Assembly (NCBI GenBank): GCA_031266135.1
Contig: JAISBP010000023.1
Span: forward strand, 31,514 to 95,513
Source of the DNA: Holosporales bacterium
GTDB taxonomy: Bacteria > Pseudomonadota > Alphaproteobacteria > RUG11792
Reading direction: 5' to 3'
Length of the DNA stretch: 64,000 bases
Of this stretch, positions 1 through 11,685 are shown one piece after another; the first letter of the stretch is position 1, and every line of letters begins with the position of its first letter. A program made the translations under genes and the position numbers. The notes below the pieces were generated by a model. It saw only the letters and a list, made by a program, of their open reading frames with translations, did no database searches and was not told the origin of the DNA.

Positions 1-455
1 TCATGATGATCAAGAATGATACGAATAGCAGGAGGTGGGTTAATGGTAGCCTGGGGACTGTCAGAGAGCTTTCAGATGATGCGATATACGTCGATATCGA
101 TCAGGGTACCCAGACATGGAAGGTGGGACAATTTACATGGGAGAGATACGTTTACGATCTCGATACCAAAGAGGACAAGATTTGTAAGAAAATTGTTGGA
201 AAATATACACAGTTTCCGCTGAAATTAGCATGGGCCAGCACGATCCACAAGGCTCAGGGATTAACGCTAGATGATGTGAGACTGGATCTGAGCACTGGGA
301 ATTTCGAGTGCGGACAGACGTACGTCGCATTATCGAGGGTTACGTCCATCGAAGGATTATCCTTCACGCAGCCATTGATTGAGGATGATATCATCGTTGA
401 TCATAAATTAAATGAATTATTACAAAACGCGGATATTGACAAACCTTTGGTCTAA
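1..455 (+). CDS. PIF1/RecD-like helicase, C-terminal fragment cut by window edge
   Basis: The reading frame is open to the left edge, so this is the 3' part of a longer gene and the first ATG at base 3 need not be its start. The protein ends with features of superfamily 1B DNA helicases: [11 protein letters not shown] (the 'NG..G.V' strand of the SH3-like insertion), [12 protein letters not shown] (motif V) and [14 protein letters not shown] (motif VI with the arginine finger). This combination is typical of PIF1/RecD2-like helicases, which unwind DNA 5'-3' using ATP. It ends 73 bp before rpsL, on the same strand. The exact subfamily cannot be decided without the N-terminal half. Confidence 0.8.
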   Translation, partial: MMIKNDTNSRRWVNGSLGTVRELSDDAIYVDIDQGTQTWKVGQFTWERYVYDLDTKEDKICKKIVGKYTQFPLKLAWASTIHKAQGLTLDDVRLDLSTGNFECGQTYVALSRVTSIEGLSFTQPLIEDDIIVDHKLNELLQNADIDKPLV

Positions 456-528
456 TTGTACCATATCAGGGTGGCGCGCAGTGTTTGTTCATTGCCGTTG
501 GTTTTTTCGTCATTTTAAAAGGAAATAG

Positions 529-900
529 ATGCCTACGATTAATCAGTTAATAAGGTCTCCGAGGAAGCCGAAGATTGCGCGGAATAAGGTTCCGGCGCTC
601 GAGGCGTGTCCACAAAAAAGGGGAGTCTGTGCTCGTGTTTTTACGACCACTCCGAAGAAGCCGAACTCGGCCATGAGGAAGGTTGCTCGTATTAGATTGA
701 CTAATGGATATGAAGTGACGGGGTATATCCCCGGTGAGGGACATAATCTTCAGGAGCACTCCGTTGTGATGATTAGAGGTGGGCGCGTAAAAGACTTACC
801 TGGTGTTAGGTATCATATAATAAGAGGGACCCTCGATACTCAGGGTGTCAAGGATAGGAAGCAGGCGCGTTCTAGGTACGGCGCCAAGAAACCGAAATAG
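529..900 (+). CDS. rpsL: 30S ribosomal protein S12
   Basis: The 123-residue protein carries the S12 signatures PTINQLIR at the N-terminus, [31 protein letters not shown] in the centre and a basic tail ([11 protein letters not shown]). S12 sits at the decoding centre of the small subunit. The start ATG is preceded by AAAAGGAAATAG, an acceptable ribosome-binding site. It is the first gene of the str operon, which runs on into rpsG, fusA and tuf. Length is normal for the family. The lysine positions of the PKKPNSA loop, where streptomycin resistance maps in other bacteria, look wild type. Confidence 0.98.
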   Translation: MPTINQLIRSPRKPKIARNKVPALEACPQKRGVCARVFTTTPKKPNSAMRKVARIRLTNGYEVTGYIPGEGHNLQEHSVVMIRGGRVKDLPGVRYHIIRGTLDTQGVKDRKQARSRYGAKKPK

Positions 901-1395
<495 letters not shown>

Positions 1396-1414
1396 TAATA
1401 GGGGAGGGACTTTT

Positions 1415-3487
1415 ATGAAGCGCACTACGCCGATTGAGCTCTATAGAAATATAGGGATTATGGCTCATATTGATGCCGGAAAGACGACGACGACGGAGCG
1501 AGTGTTATATTACACCGGAAAATCATACAAGATAGGTGAGGTCCATGAAGGGGCCGCCACGATGGACTGGATGGAGCAGGAGCAGGAGCGTGGGATTACC
1601 ATCACGTCGGCTGCGACCACGTGCTTCTGGAAAGATTATCGAATCAATATAATTGATACTCCTGGACACGTTGATTTTACCGTTGAGGTTGAGAGGAGTC
1701 TCAGAGTCCTGGATGGAGCAATAACGGTGTTTGATGGGGTCGCTGGAGTTGAGCCACAATCTGAGACCGTCTGGCGTCAGGCAGATAAGTATAAAGTCCC
1801 CAGGATTTGCTTCGTCAATAAGATGGATAGGTTGGGCGCTAATTTCTATCGGTGTGTAGATATGATAGTCGATAGATTGGGTGCGAAGCCCGCGATCATT
1901 GCACTTCCCATAGGGGTTGAGGCTGATTTTAAGGGACTCATCGATCTCGTCGAGATGAAGGCATACATCTGGCATAATGAAGATCTTGGTGCTAAATACG
2001 ATGTCGTTGATATTCCGGCGGACCTGAAGGAACAGGCCGATAAGTATAGGGCGCAGCTTCTTGATCTCATCGTTGATCAGGATGATACGGCGATGGAGGC
2101 CTATCTAGAAGGCAAAGAAGTTTGTTTAGATTTAATTAAGAAATGCATACGGCGAGGCACCATCGGCGGTGCATTCGTTCCAGTCCTCTGTGGATCGGCC
2201 TTTAAGAATAAGGGGGTGCAATACCTCCTTGATGCCGTCGTGGATTATTTGCCGTCTCCACTCGATATAGGAGACATTTGTGGGACAGATCTCAGTGGAG
2301 TCGAAGTTCTAAGAAAGCCAGACGATGCCGAACCGTTTTCAGGTTTGGCATTTAAAATTATGACCGATCCGTTTGTTGGTAGCATAACGTTCTTTAGGAT
2401 TTATTCTGGGATCCTGGAATCCGGAACCAGCGTTCTGAATTCCGTGAAGGATAAGGCAGAGCGCATCGGACGGATGCTGTTGATGCACGCCAATAACAGA
2501 GAAGATATTAAGTATGCCGCAGCGGGCGACATCGTAGCACTGTGCGGCTTGAAGGTAACGACGACTGGAGAGACGCTTTGCTCACAGACCAAGCCCGTCA
2601 TTTTAGAAAAGATGGAATTTCCCGATCCGGTCATCGAGATCGCGATCGAACCATGTACCAAGGCTGATCAGGAAAAGATGGGTATTGCGTTATCGAGGAT
2701 GGCATCTGAAGACCCGTCGTTTAAGGTATCCTCCGATAATGAAAGTGGGCAGACAATAATAAAGGGGATGGGAGAACTCCATCTAGAAATAAAGGTCGAT
2801 ATATTGAAGCGAGTATATAAGGTCGATGCCAATATTGGATCTCCGCAAGTCGCGTATAGAGAGACCATCACCAAAAAGAATGAGATTGATTATACACATA
2901 AGAAGCAGACTGGTGGTGCCGGGCAATTCGCCAGGATTAAACTGATATTTGAGCCACTGGAGCCAGGTTCGGGATTTGTCTTCGAAAATAAGATCGTTGG
3001 TGGAGTTGTGCCCAAGGAATATATTCCTGGTGTCGTTAAGGGGCTTCAATCAGCGATGGATACTGGAGTCATCGCTGGATTCCCAGTGATAGATTTTAAG
3101 GCGACTTTAATAGATGGCGCATACCACGACGTTGACTCAAGTGTTCTGGCCTTTGAAATCGCCGCTCGTTCTGCGTTCAGAGAAGGGATAGCTAGGTGTA
3201 CTCCGAGGTTGTTGGAGCCAATCATGAAGGTTGCAGTCGTGACTCCGGAGGATTATATGGGAGACATCATAGGTGATCTCAATAGCAGGCGTGGACAAGT
3301 ATCCGGAATGGACCAACTCGGCAACGCCCGTGAGATTTCATCGATGGTTCCATTGGCTAATATGTTCGGATATGTTAACATATTGAGATCGATGAGTCAG
3401 GGTAGAGCGCAATTTTCTATGTTTTTTGATCATTATGATCAGGTACCACAGCAAATTGCTGATGAAATTAAAGCGAAAGTGTCGTAG
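1415..3487 (+). CDS. fusA: Elongation factor G
   Basis: Translocation GTPase of 690 residues. I chose the ATG at 1415 because it follows GGGGAGGGAC at good spacing and starts the conserved N-terminus; an upstream in-frame start at 1241 lies within rpsG. GTPase motifs are visible: AHIDAGKT at residues 17-24 (P-loop), [10 protein letters not shown] (switch I), DTPGHVDF (G3) and NKMD (G4). Later conserved blocks include GMGELHLEI and the domain IV/V region up to [20 protein letters not shown]. Length is normal. It is cotranscribed with rpsL-rpsG and precedes tuf. Confidence 0.98.
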   Translation: MKRTTPIELYRNIGIMAHIDAGKTTTTERVLYYTGKSYKIGEVHEGAATMDWMEQEQERGITITSAATTCFWKDYRINIIDTPGHVDFTVEVERSLRVLDGAITVFDGVAGVEPQSETVWRQADKYKVPRICFVNKMDRLGANFYRCVDMIVDRLGAKPAIIALPIGVEADFKGLIDLVEMKAYIWHNEDLGAKYDVVDIPADLKEQADKYRAQLLDLIVDQDDTAMEAYLEGKEVCLDLIKKCIRRGTIGGAFVPVLCGSAFKNKGVQYLLDAVVDYLPSPLDIGDICGTDLSGVEVLRKPDDAEPFSGLAFKIMTDPFVGSITFFRIYSGILESGTSVLNSVKDKAERIGRMLLMHANNREDIKYAAAGDIVALCGLKVTTTGETLCSQTKPVILEKMEFPDPVIEIAIEPCTKADQEKMGIALSRMASEDPSFKVSSDNESGQTIIKGMGELHLEIKVDILKRVYKVDANIGSPQVAYRETITKKNEIDYTHKKQTGGAGQFARIKLIFEPLEPGSGFVFENKIVGGVVPKEYIPGVVKGLQSAMDTGVIAGFPVIDFKATLIDGAYHDVDSSVLAFEIAARSAFREGIARCTPRLLEPIMKVAVVTPEDYMGDIIGDLNSRRGQVSGMDQLGNAREISSMVPLANMFGYVNILRSMSQGRAQFSMFFDHYDQVPQQIADEIKAKVS

Positions 3488-3534
3488 AATGGCGCAGGTG
3501 TCGTGCAGAATTTTTGTTAATTATGGAGTAAAAG

Positions 3535-4725
<1,191 letters not shown>

Positions 4726-4756
4726 TGGATTTTTAAAAAGGTAGGAAAGATTTCAA

Positions 4757-5065
4757 ATGGAATGGCGTAATATTCGAATCAGATTGAAGGCTTATGATCA
4801 TAGATTGTTGGATCAGTCTGTTAAGGAGATAGTCGATGCTGCCAAGAGGACCGGTGCCGAAGTCGTGGGCCCCATTCCTCTGCCGATCAAGATTGAGAGG
4901 TTTACGGTGAATCGCTCTCCACATATAGATAAAGAGTCACGAGAGCAGTTTGAAATCAGAACTCATAGGCGGTTGGTAGATATCAGGGATTGGTTGCCTC
5001 AGACTGTCGATGCATTGATGAAACTCGATTTATCGGCCGGTGTCGATGTCGAGATAAAGTTATAA
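4757..5065 (+). CDS. rpsJ: 30S ribosomal protein S10
   Basis: The 102-residue protein matches S10 throughout: [16 protein letters not shown] near the start, [35 protein letters not shown] centrally, and a DVEIKL tail. S10 is a 30S head protein and also part of NusB/NusG antitermination complexes. It opens the S10 operon 31 bp after tuf. The upstream GGTAGGAAAGATTTCAA provides a ribosome-binding site. Normal length. Confidence 0.98.
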   Translation: MEWRNIRIRLKAYDHRLLDQSVKEIVDAAKRTGAEVVGPIPLPIKIERFTVNRSPHIDKESREQFEIRTHRRLVDIRDWLPQTVDALMKLDLSAGVDVEIKL

Positions 5066-5082
5066 GAGGTGTGTAAGATATT

Positions 5083-5739
5083 ATGAGGATAGGATTGGTT
5101 GCCGAGAAGTTGGGGATGACCCAGTTGTTTGATGACAACGGCGTTCAGGTCCCAGTGACGGTTTTGAAGGTTGATCCGTGTACGATCGTCTCTTTAAAGG
5201 TTCAGGATAAAGACGGATATAATGCCGTACAACTTGGCACGAGAGAGAGCAGCAATGGGAAGCATATTAACAGGCCGCAGCAAGGTTATTTCAAGAAGGT
5301 ATCATCCAAGTTTTTCAGGATCCTAAAGGAATTCAGGGTGGATGATGTCGCGTCATATAACGTGGGTGACAAGTTTGAGGTAGACCATTTCTCGAGTGGG
5401 CAGTTGGTGGACGTAACCGGAATTACGAAGGGGAAGGGGTTCGCTGGAGGCATTAAGAGACACGGATTTGGCGGTCTCAGGGCCTCTCACGGTGTTTCAA
5501 TTACTCATAGATGCCATGGTTCGACTGGTAACAGGACGCTTCCTGGCCGTGTCTTTAAGGGCAAAAGGATGGCGGGGCACATGGGCGACCAAAGGGTTAC
5601 CGCACTGAATCTGATGGTGCACTCCGTCGATAAAGAAAAGGGAGTAGTTTTTGTTAGGGGAGCAGTTCCCGGTGGAAAGAAGGGGACAGTCTTCATTAGA
5701 GATGCCATAAAGAAGCATGTCGATAAAACGGGTAAATGA
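5083..5739 (+). CDS. rplC: 50S ribosomal protein L3
   Basis: The 218-residue protein begins MRIGLVAEKLGMTQLF and contains VDVTGITKGKGFAGGIKRHGFGG and the MAGHMGDQRVT block, all diagnostic for L3, an early-assembly protein near the peptidyl-transferase centre. Good ribosome-binding site AAGAGGTG. Its stop codon overlaps one possible start of rplD (ATGA), so the two genes are translationally coupled. Confidence 0.97.
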   Translation: MRIGLVAEKLGMTQLFDDNGVQVPVTVLKVDPCTIVSLKVQDKDGYNAVQLGTRESSNGKHINRPQQGYFKKVSSKFFRILKEFRVDDVASYNVGDKFEVDHFSSGQLVDVTGITKGKGFAGGIKRHGFGGLRASHGVSITHRCHGSTGNRTLPGRVFKGKRMAGHMGDQRVTALNLMVHSVDKEKGVVFVRGAVPGGKKGTVFIRDAIKKHVDKTGK

Positions 5740-6356
5740 TCATGAAATTGCAAATATTAAATAGTGAAAATAAAGAATCTGGTGAGATTGAGCTCTCAGA
5801 TCAAGTATTTGGATTGACGCCGAGGCGAGATATATTGGCGAGAGTAGTCCTTTGGCAATTGGCGAAGAGGCGAAGCGGTAGCCATAATGTTAAGGGGAAA
5901 TCGGATGTGCATGGCACCACCAGGAAGTTCGTTCGTCAAAAAGGGAGTGGCGGTGCGCGGCACGGATCGAAGAAGGCCGTTCAGTTTAGAGGTGGAGGGA
6001 TAGTATTTGGTCCGGTCAATAGGGACCATGGATTTGATTTGCAGAAGAAGGTGCGTAAATTGGGCCTCCGGATGGCGCTTTCTGCGAAGGCGAGGGAAGG
6101 GCGCCTGATCATTGTTGATTCACTTAAATATGATGAACGAGTTAAAACCAAGGAATTTCTATCGAGATTCTCTGATTTAAAGACTGCTTTATTTGTGGAT
6201 GCTAAGGATAATGAGCCAGTTCTAAGGGCGCTATCTAATATAGTTGGATTTGATTACATACCTCAGATGGGGGCGAATGTTTACGATATCCTCAGGAAGG
6301 AGAAGATTGTGATTTCAGTTGATGCAATCAAGGAATTGGAGGGGAGGCTGATATGA
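5736..6356 (+). CDS. rplD: 50S ribosomal protein L4
   Basis: The 206-residue protein carries L4 features: RRSGSHNVKGKSDVHGTTRK, QKGSGGARHGSKKAVQFRGGG and FGPVNRDHGFDLQKKVRKLGLRMALS. L4 lines the peptide exit tunnel and, in some bacteria, regulates its own operon. Two starts are possible: ATG at 5736 (overlapping the rplC stop) and ATG at 5742 (protein beginning MKLQILN); the second fits the usual L4 N-terminus slightly better. Its stop overlaps the start of rplW. Confidence 0.96.
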   Translation: MIMKLQILNSENKESGEIELSDQVFGLTPRRDILARVVLWQLAKRRSGSHNVKGKSDVHGTTRKFVRQKGSGGARHGSKKAVQFRGGGIVFGPVNRDHGFDLQKKVRKLGLRMALSAKAREGRLIIVDSLKYDERVKTKEFLSRFSDLKTALFVDAKDNEPVLRALSNIVGFDYIPQMGANVYDILRKEKIVISVDAIKELEGRLI

Positions 6357-6664
6357 GTGATAAAGTCCGCGCCACATCAAAAGATTTTGATATCGTTCGA
6401 TACCCTGTCTTGACGGAAAAGTCTACTAAGATCCTTGAGAATTCGAATGCATATGTTTTTGTTGTTGATAGATCTTCCACGAAAATTGAAATAAAAAATG
6501 CTATTGAAAGAATTTTTAATGTCAAAGTTGAGGCTGTTAATACGATAACCGTTAAAGGAAAGAAGAAAGTTTTTCGTGGAGTTTCTGGAAGAAGATCTGA
6601 TTACAAGAAGGCTATTGTGAGATTAAATTCTGGAGACAAGATTGATCTAGGAGTTGGAGTGTAG
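6353..6664 (+). CDS. rplW: 50S ribosomal protein L23
   Basis: The 103-residue protein contains [18 protein letters not shown] near the N-terminus, [32 protein letters not shown] and the basic [21 protein letters not shown] loop. L23 sits at the exit of the peptide tunnel and docks trigger factor and SRP. It overlaps rplD by 4 bp (ATGA). Normal length. Confidence 0.97.
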   Translation: MSDKVRATSKDFDIVRYPVLTEKSTKILENSNAYVFVVDRSSTKIEIKNAIERIFNVKVEAVNTITVKGKKKVFRGVSGRRSDYKKAIVRLNSGDKIDLGVGV

Positions 6665-6668
6665 AACG

Positions 6669-7490
6669 ATGGGATTGAAGCAGTATAAGCCTGTAACGAC
6701 TTCGCAAAGGCAGTTAGTTAATATCGATAGATCTGATCTCTGGAAGGGGAAGCCGTTCAAGAAGTTGACGTCCGTTAAGCTGAATAGAGCGGGGCGCAAC
6801 AATCACGGACACATTACTGTTTGGAATAGAGGCGGTGGACATAAGCAACGCTATAGAATCATTGATTTTTTGCGTGACAAGAAGGATGTGGCTGGGAATG
6901 TCGAGAGGATTGAATATGATCCAAATAGGAGCGCTTTTATAGCACTCATCAAATACGCCGATGGAGAGAATAGGTATATTATAGCACCGCAGAAATTGAA
7001 GGTAGGAGATTCGGTGATCGCATCTGAGAAGGCCGATATAAGGCCAGGGAATTCGATGCTCCTGAAGAATATACCGATTGGAACGGTTGTCCACAATATA
7101 GAGATGAAGATCGGCAAAGGGGCGCAGATGGCGCGCTCAGCTGGAGCCGGTGTGCAGATAGTTGGCCGTGATGGAGCGTACGTTATTTTGAGGCTGCCAT
7201 CGGGGGAGCAGAGATTGATCAGTGGTGTATGCAGTGCCACTATCGGTGTTGTCTCTAATTCGGATCACCAGAACAGGAGCTATGGAAAGGCCGGAAGGAA
7301 CAGATGGCGTGGGAAGAGACCGTGCGTCAGGGGAGTCGCCATGAACCCTGTTGATCACCCGCATGGTGGTGGAGAAGGAAAGACATCCGGTGGACGGCAT
7401 CCGGTCACCCCGTGGGGTATTTCTACGAAAGGTAAAAAAACACGTAGAAACAAGCGGACTAGTCATTATATAATATCAAAGCGAAAGTAG
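6669..7490 (+). CDS. rplB: 50S ribosomal protein L2
   Basis: Start set at the ATG at 6669 ([15 protein letters not shown]), because L2 begins this way and the ATG five codons upstream lies inside rplW. The protein of 273 residues shows [22 protein letters not shown], the central beta-barrel, and the C-terminal [31 protein letters not shown] block near the peptidyl-transferase centre. L2 is needed for subunit association and peptide bond formation. Normal length. Confidence 0.98.
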   Translation: MGLKQYKPVTTSQRQLVNIDRSDLWKGKPFKKLTSVKLNRAGRNNHGHITVWNRGGGHKQRYRIIDFLRDKKDVAGNVERIEYDPNRSAFIALIKYADGENRYIIAPQKLKVGDSVIASEKADIRPGNSMLLKNIPIGTVVHNIEMKIGKGAQMARSAGAGVQIVGRDGAYVILRLPSGEQRLISGVCSATIGVVSNSDHQNRSYGKAGRNRWRGKRPCVRGVAMNPVDHPHGGGEGKTSGGRHPVTPWGISTKGKKTRRNKRTSHYIISKRK

Positions 7491-7503
7491 GGAGATTTAG
7501 AAA

Positions 7504-7779
7504 GTGTCAAGATCAGTTTGGAAGGGACCTTTTTTTGATAGATATTTGTTGAAGAAGGCTGAGGCCGTCAAGGCTTCAGGGCGTTCTGATGTTGTAAAGA
7601 TTTGGTCCAGGAGATCTACCATTTTGCCACAGTTTGTGGGTGTCACATTCGGAGTACACAATGGTAAGAAATTCATTCCGGTTTCTGTTTCGGAGAATAT
7701 GGTCGGTCACAAGTTTGGTGAATTTGCGCCGACGCGTACGTATTATGGGCATGGAGCCGATAAGAAGGCTAAGAGATAA
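7504..7779 (+). CDS. rpsS: 30S ribosomal protein S19
   Basis: The 91-residue protein starts at a GTG ([17 protein letters not shown]) after GGGAGATTTAGAAA. It contains IKIWSRRS-like and [21 protein letters not shown] blocks and ends [10 protein letters not shown], all S19. S19 binds 16S rRNA in the 30S head with S13. It sits between rplB and rplV in the S10 operon order. Confidence 0.97.
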   Translation: MSRSVWKGPFFDRYLLKKAEAVKASGRSDVVKIWSRRSTILPQFVGVTFGVHNGKKFIPVSVSENMVGHKFGEFAPTRTYYGHGADKKAKR

Positions 7780-7781
7780 TT

Positions 7782-8129
7782 ATGGGAAGCGATAATACAG
7801 CGAAAGCTATTTTGAGGAAAGTTAGAGTCAGCCCACAGAAGCTGAATATCGTGGCGTCGATGATACGTGGTATGCCCGTGCAGAAGGCAATGGATACGTT
7901 GCTCTATTCAAAGAAGAGGATTGCAAATGACGTCAGGAAGACGTTGAATTCCGCCGTTGCGAATGCCGAGAATAATCATGGATTAAATCCTGATTCTTTG
8001 TATGTCAAGGAAGCGCACGTTGGGTATAGTATCAAGCTCCGTAGATTCCATCCGAGAGGAAGGGGAAGGGGAGGCGTCGTTATGAAGCCGTTTAGTCATC
8101 TTACAGTAATTGTCGAAGAGAGGGGTTGA
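7782..8129 (+). CDS. rplV: 50S ribosomal protein L22
   Basis: The 115-residue protein shows L22 features: LRKVRVSPQKLNIVASMIRGMPVQKAMDTL, the NAENNHGL segment, and the extended tunnel loop HPRGRGRGG followed by SHLTVIV. L22 lines the polypeptide tunnel. It begins 2 bp after the rpsS stop. Normal length. Confidence 0.97.
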   Translation: MGSDNTAKAILRKVRVSPQKLNIVASMIRGMPVQKAMDTLLYSKKRIANDVRKTLNSAVANAENNHGLNPDSLYVKEAHVGYSIKLRRFHPRGRGRGGVVMKPFSHLTVIVEERG

Positions 8130-8138
8130 GGATTTTTT

Positions 8139-8795
8139 ATGGGTCAAAAGGTTAATCCAGTCGGTCTAAGGTTAGGGATATTAAGGACTTGGGAATCTAG
8201 ATGGTTCTCCGAGAAGGATTATTCTGCGCTTTTGTTGAAGGATATCGAAATACGAAACTACATCAGGAAGCACTATAATTCAGCCGGGATTTCGAGGATC
8301 GTTATCGAGAGACCGGCGAAGAAGGCAATCATAGAGATTTATGCGGCGAGACCGGGTGTGCTAATCGGGAAAGGTGGAGCAGACCTGGAAAAGCTTAAGG
8401 CCAAGGTTTCGGCGCTGTCTGGAATGGCTGTCTCGATCAACGTAGTTGGAGTTAGAAAACCAGAGACCGATGCGTATTTGATCGCCGAAGGGATTGCCCA
8501 TCAAATAGAGAAGAGGGTTTCATACAGACGTGCGATGAAACGTGCGATGCAATCTGCCATTAAGTTGGGGGCCGCTGGAATTAAGGTCAGTGTGGCGGGG
8601 AGGCTGAATGGAGCCGAGATCGCAAGGACTGAGTGGTACCGAGAGGGCAGAGTTCCACTGCATACTCTGCGTTCAGATGTTGATTTCAGTATTGGTGTAG
8701 CCAAGACGACGTACGGTATTTGCGGGATTAAGGTATGGATCTATAAGGGCGATTGCGAGATTGGAGATTTCTTATCGAGGGATAAGAAGGCATGA
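8139..8795 (+). CDS. rpsC: 30S ribosomal protein S3
   Basis: The 218-residue protein starts [14 protein letters not shown] and has the KH domain [15 protein letters not shown] (about residues 73-87), the [21 protein letters not shown] helix and [26 protein letters not shown]3 is part of the mRNA entry tunnel. The length is close to the usual alphaproteobacterial S3, ending shortly after the [10 protein letters not shown] strand. Confidence 0.97.
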   Translation: MGQKVNPVGLRLGILRTWESRWFSEKDYSALLLKDIEIRNYIRKHYNSAGISRIVIERPAKKAIIEIYAARPGVLIGKGGADLEKLKAKVSALSGMAVSINVVGVRKPETDAYLIAEGIAHQIEKRVSYRRAMKRAMQSAIKLGAAGIKVSVAGRLNGAEIARTEWYREGRVPLHTLRSDVDFSIGVAKTTYGICGIKVWIYKGDCEIGDFLSRDKKA

Positions 8796-8816
8796 TGATT
8801 TGGAGAGGTATGTATT

Positions 8817-9227
8817 ATGTTGTCCCCTAAGCGAACTAAGTTTAGAAAAGCTTTTAAAGGGCGTCTTAAAGGGAATGCGACGTCTGGAATTGAGGTGAGT
8901 TTTGGCAGTTACGGCTTGAAGGCCGTTGAGCCGTGTAGGATCACGGCACGGCAGATCGAAGCTGCTAGAAGGGCGATTTCTAGATATATCAAGAGAGCGG
9001 GGCGCGTCTGGATACGGATCTTCCCTGATCTGCCGATTTCTAGAAAGCCAGCCGAAGTGCGTATGGGAAGCGGTAAGGGAGCGCCTGAGTTTTGGGCATG
9101 CAGGGTCTATCCCGGTAGAGTTATGTTTGAGCTGGATGGCGTTTCTGAGGAGACTGCTCAGGCTGCGTTCGAAATAGCTTCCACCAAACTCCCGATTCGT
9201 ACTAAGTTTGTTAAGCGTATTGTTTAG
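8817..9227 (+). CDS. rplP: 50S ribosomal protein L16
   Basis: The 136-residue protein begins [16 protein letters not shown] and contains [59 protein letters not shown]16 positions the acceptor end of A-site tRNA and organises the 50S. Start ATG follows GGAGAGGTATGTATT. Normal length and normal position between rpsC and rpmC. Confidence 0.97.
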   Translation: MLSPKRTKFRKAFKGRLKGNATSGIEVSFGSYGLKAVEPCRITARQIEAARRAISRYIKRAGRVWIRIFPDLPISRKPAEVRMGSGKGAPEFWACRVYPGRVMFELDGVSEETAQAAFEIASTKLPIRTKFVKRIV

Positions 9228-9250
9228 TTTTTAGTGAGGGTGTATCGAGT

Positions 9251-9442
9251 ATGAAGTTTGTTGATCTGATACAGAAAGACGCTAAGGAGCTACTTCGGAT
9301 GTGTAATGACATGAAGCGTGAGTATTTTAATTTACGAGTTTTATCGAAGGCTACTCAGGAGGTTAAGACATCCGGTATTCGCACTTGCAAGAAGAATATA
9401 GCTAGAGTAAAAACTAGATTAAGTCAGTTAAAGAATAGATAG
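9251..9442 (+). CDS. rpmC: 50S ribosomal protein L29
   Basis: A 63-residue two-helix protein with [22 protein letters not shown] sequence and the conserved [15 protein letters not shown]-terminal helix, typical of L29, which lies next to L23 at the tunnel exit. Its position between rplP and rpsQ is canonical and decides the call for such a short sequence. Confidence 0.95.
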   Translation: MKFVDLIQKDAKELLRMCNDMKREYFNLRVLSKATQEVKTSGIRTCKKNIARVKTRLSQLKNR

Positions 9443-9453
9443 GAGAAATAGAT

Positions 9454-9708
9454 ATGCCTCGTCGGACATTGCAGGGTATTGTTGTTAGTAATAAATGTGA
9501 TAAGACTGTTTCGGTCAGAGTAGAGAATCGTGTCATGCACCCTATATATAAGAAATACGTAAAGCTACATAAGAAATATATGGCGCATGATGAGAATAAT
9601 TCTTATAAGATAGGTGATATTGTTAAAATTATAGAATCTCGCCCGATTTCGAAGATGAAGAAATGGGTTGTGGATTCGAAGATTGTGCATGGAGGCGGAG
9701 GATTATGA
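9454..9708 (+). CDS. rpsQ: 30S ribosomal protein S17
   Basis: The 84-residue OB-fold protein contains [44 protein letters not shown] and the [19 protein letters not shown] block, all S17. S17 binds 16S rRNA in the 5' domain. GGAGAAATAG precedes the start. The stop overlaps the rplN start (ATGA). Confidence 0.97.
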   Translation: MPRRTLQGIVVSNKCDKTVSVRVENRVMHPIYKKYVKLHKKYMAHDENNSYKIGDIVKIIESRPISKMKKWVVDSKIVHGGGGL

Positions 9709-10073
9709 TTCAGGCTGAATCTCGAATGAGCGTTGCCGATAATTCTGGAGCGAAGGAGGTGCTGTGTATTAAGGTCCTCGGTGGATCTAAGAGACGGTAC
9801 GCCGGTGTGGGTGATGTCATCGTCGTCTCCATAAAGAGTGCGATCCCGAGAGGGAAAGTGAAGAAGGGAGATATCCATAAGGCCGTCATCGTCAGGACGA
9901 AGCATCCGGTTAGACGGAGTGATGGTATGCAGATTGCCTTCGATAGGAATGCGGTGGTTCTGATCGATAAGCAGGGGGAGCCGATAGGGAGCCGTATATT
10001 CGGTCCGGTGACGAGGGAATTGAGATCAGCCGGATATATGAAGATCATCTCACTGGCTCCGGAGGTTTTATAA
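9705..10073 (+). CDS. rplN: 50S ribosomal protein L14
   Basis: Start placed at the ATG at 9705 ([17 protein letters not shown]), the universal L14 N-terminus; an earlier in-frame ATG at 9663 lies inside rpsQ. The 122-residue protein contains [36 protein letters not shown] and [12 protein letters not shown]14 is at the subunit interface with L19. GGAGGCGGAGG just upstream is a strong ribosome-binding site within rpsQ. Confidence 0.98.
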   Translation: MIQAESRMSVADNSGAKEVLCIKVLGGSKRRYAGVGDVIVVSIKSAIPRGKVKKGDIHKAVIVRTKHPVRRSDGMQIAFDRNAVVLIDKQGEPIGSRIFGPVTRELRSAGYMKIISLAPEVL

Positions 10074-10075
10074 TT

Positions 10076-10396
10076 ATGACTCAGCCAAAATTTAAGATTA
10101 AAAGGGGCGACTTGGTGCAGGTTATCACCGGGAAGAACAGGGGCGCCAAGGGCGTTGTGAAGCAAGTTTTCCTTGACAAGGCAAAGGTTATTGTCGAAAA
10201 TGTCAACGTCGTCGTAAGGAATGTGAAGCCGGATTACATGCATCCGCAAGGATCTTACAAGAAAGAGATGCCGATACATATTTCGAATGTATCGCTCATT
10301 GATTCGTCGACTGGCCTGTTGTCCAAGGTTGGGTATAAGATTAAAGACGACGGGAGCAAGGTGCGTTACTTCAAGAAGTCTGGAAGTATTTTGTAG
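10076..10396 (+). CDS. rplX: 50S ribosomal protein L24
   Basis: The 106-residue protein has the KOW motif at the N-terminus (IKRGDLVQVITGKNRGAKGVVKQVFLDKAKVIVENVN) and the MPIHISNVSLID strand. L24 initiates 50S assembly. It begins 2 bp after rplN and precedes rplE, the standard spc operon order. Normal length. Confidence 0.97.
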   Translation: MTQPKFKIKRGDLVQVITGKNRGAKGVVKQVFLDKAKVIVENVNVVVRNVKPDYMHPQGSYKKEMPIHISNVSLIDSSTGLLSKVGYKIKDDGSKVRYFKKSGSIL

Positions 10397-10404
10397 GGAT
10401 TGAT

Positions 10405-10944
10405 ATGAGTTACTCAAAGGATAGATACTTTTCTGATGTAAAGCACTCGTTGAAGAAGGAGCTTAGCCTTTCAAATGATTTTACTATTCCGAAATTGGAT
10501 AAGATAGTTTTGAATTGCACGTCTTCTGATGCGGCGCAGGATAGTAAGGTAATGCAGGCTATGTTCGATGAATTGATGGCTATAGCCGGTCAGAGGCCCG
10601 TGATTACTAAAGCGAAAAGATCGATCGCTGGATTTAAATTGAGGGAAGGTGTGAAGCTCGGTGCGAAGGTGACCTTGCGCCGGGATAGGATGTATGAGTT
10701 CGTTGATAGACTGGTGTATATCGCTCTTCCTAAGGTCAGAGATTTCAGGGGACTGTCTAGCCGAGGTCTTGATGGGCATGGGAATTTTTCGATGGGAATT
10801 AAGGAGCAAATAGTTTTCCCCGAGATAAATTATGATAGAATTGATAAGATTCGTGGATTTGATATTACGGTTTGTACGACGGCACGAGATGATAAGTCTG
10901 CCCTGGCTTTATTGAAGGGCTTAAAATTTCCATTTACGAGTTGA
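10405..10944 (+). CDS. rplE: 50S ribosomal protein L5
   Basis: The 179-residue protein has L5 blocks: GQRPVITKAKRSIAGFKLREG, LGAKVTLRRDRMYEFVDRL, LPKVRDFRGLS and SMGIKEQIVFPEINYD. L5 binds 5S rRNA in the central protuberance. GGGATTGAT precedes the ATG. Normal length and position. Confidence 0.98.
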   Translation: MSYSKDRYFSDVKHSLKKELSLSNDFTIPKLDKIVLNCTSSDAAQDSKVMQAMFDELMAIAGQRPVITKAKRSIAGFKLREGVKLGAKVTLRRDRMYEFVDRLVYIALPKVRDFRGLSSRGLDGHGNFSMGIKEQIVFPEINYDRIDKIRGFDITVCTTARDDKSALALLKGLKFPFTS

Positions 10945-10953
10945 AGGGATAGT

Positions 10954-11259
10954 ATGGCGAAGAAGAGTTCGGTAGAGACAAATAATAGAAGGAAGCGGAT
11001 GTCGGCCAGCAAGTTGGCTACCCGTAATTCTTTAAAGAAATTAATACGGAGTAAGGATTTGCCGCTCTCTGAAAGGGTGAAGGCCGTTCATAAGCTAGCC
11101 GAAATGCCGAGGAATTCATCGAGTGTTAGGATTAGAAACAGATGTGCGCTGACCGGGAGGGCACGTGGATATTATAGAAAGTTTGGAATGTCTAGGATAA
11201 TGCTGAGATCATTGGCGTCTGAGGGATTCTTACCGGGCGTGGTTAAGGCTAGTTGGTAG
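10954..11259 (+). CDS. rpsN: 30S ribosomal protein S14
   Basis: The 101-residue protein ends with the S14 signature [36 protein letters not shown]. This is the long, zinc-free (C-) form: only one cysteine is in the core, where the short form has CxxC pairs. S14 assembles late in the 30S head. Canonical position between rplE and rpsH. Confidence 0.97.
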   Translation: MAKKSSVETNNRRKRMSASKLATRNSLKKLIRSKDLPLSERVKAVHKLAEMPRNSSSVRIRNRCALTGRARGYYRKFGMSRIMLRSLASEGFLPGVVKASW

Positions 11260-11271
11260 AGGGTATATTTA

Positions 11272-11673
11272 ATGAGTATTGTTGATTCAATTAGTGATCT
11301 GATTACGAGGATTAGGAACGCACAGATGGCGCAGAAGCGCACGGTTGATTCCCCGATGTCAAGGGGCCGTGAGGATGTTCTGAAGGTGCTTTTGAATGAA
11401 GGATATATAAGGGGGTATTCCATATTAGACTGTCCTGAAACTGGATTTAAGAAATTGCATATTGAGTTGAAGTATTTTGAAGGAAAGCCCGTTATTTACG
11501 AGATAAAGAGGATATCGAAGCCCGGGAGGAGGGTGTATTCTTCGATCAAGGATTTGCCTTTCATAAAGAATGGATTGGGCATCAATATCCTCTCGACGAA
11601 TAGGGGGGTTATGTCCGATGTTGAAGCGAGGAAGTGCTCCATCGGAGGAGAGGTTATATGTTCTGTTTTCTAA
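11272..11673 (+). CDS. rpsH: 30S ribosomal protein S8
   Basis: The 133-residue protein begins MSIVDSISDLITRIRNAQMA and ends with GLGINILSTNRGVMSDVEARKCSIGGEVIC, the S8 signature region. S8 binds the 16S central domain and in Escherichia coli represses spc operon translation. One end of the S8 core loop varies, as usual. Length is normal. Confidence 0.97.
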   Translation: MSIVDSISDLITRIRNAQMAQKRTVDSPMSRGREDVLKVLLNEGYIRGYSILDCPETGFKKLHIELKYFEGKPVIYEIKRISKPGRRVYSSIKDLPFIKNGLGINILSTNRGVMSDVEARKCSIGGEVICSVF

Positions 11674-11685
11674 GGGAAGGGGAAG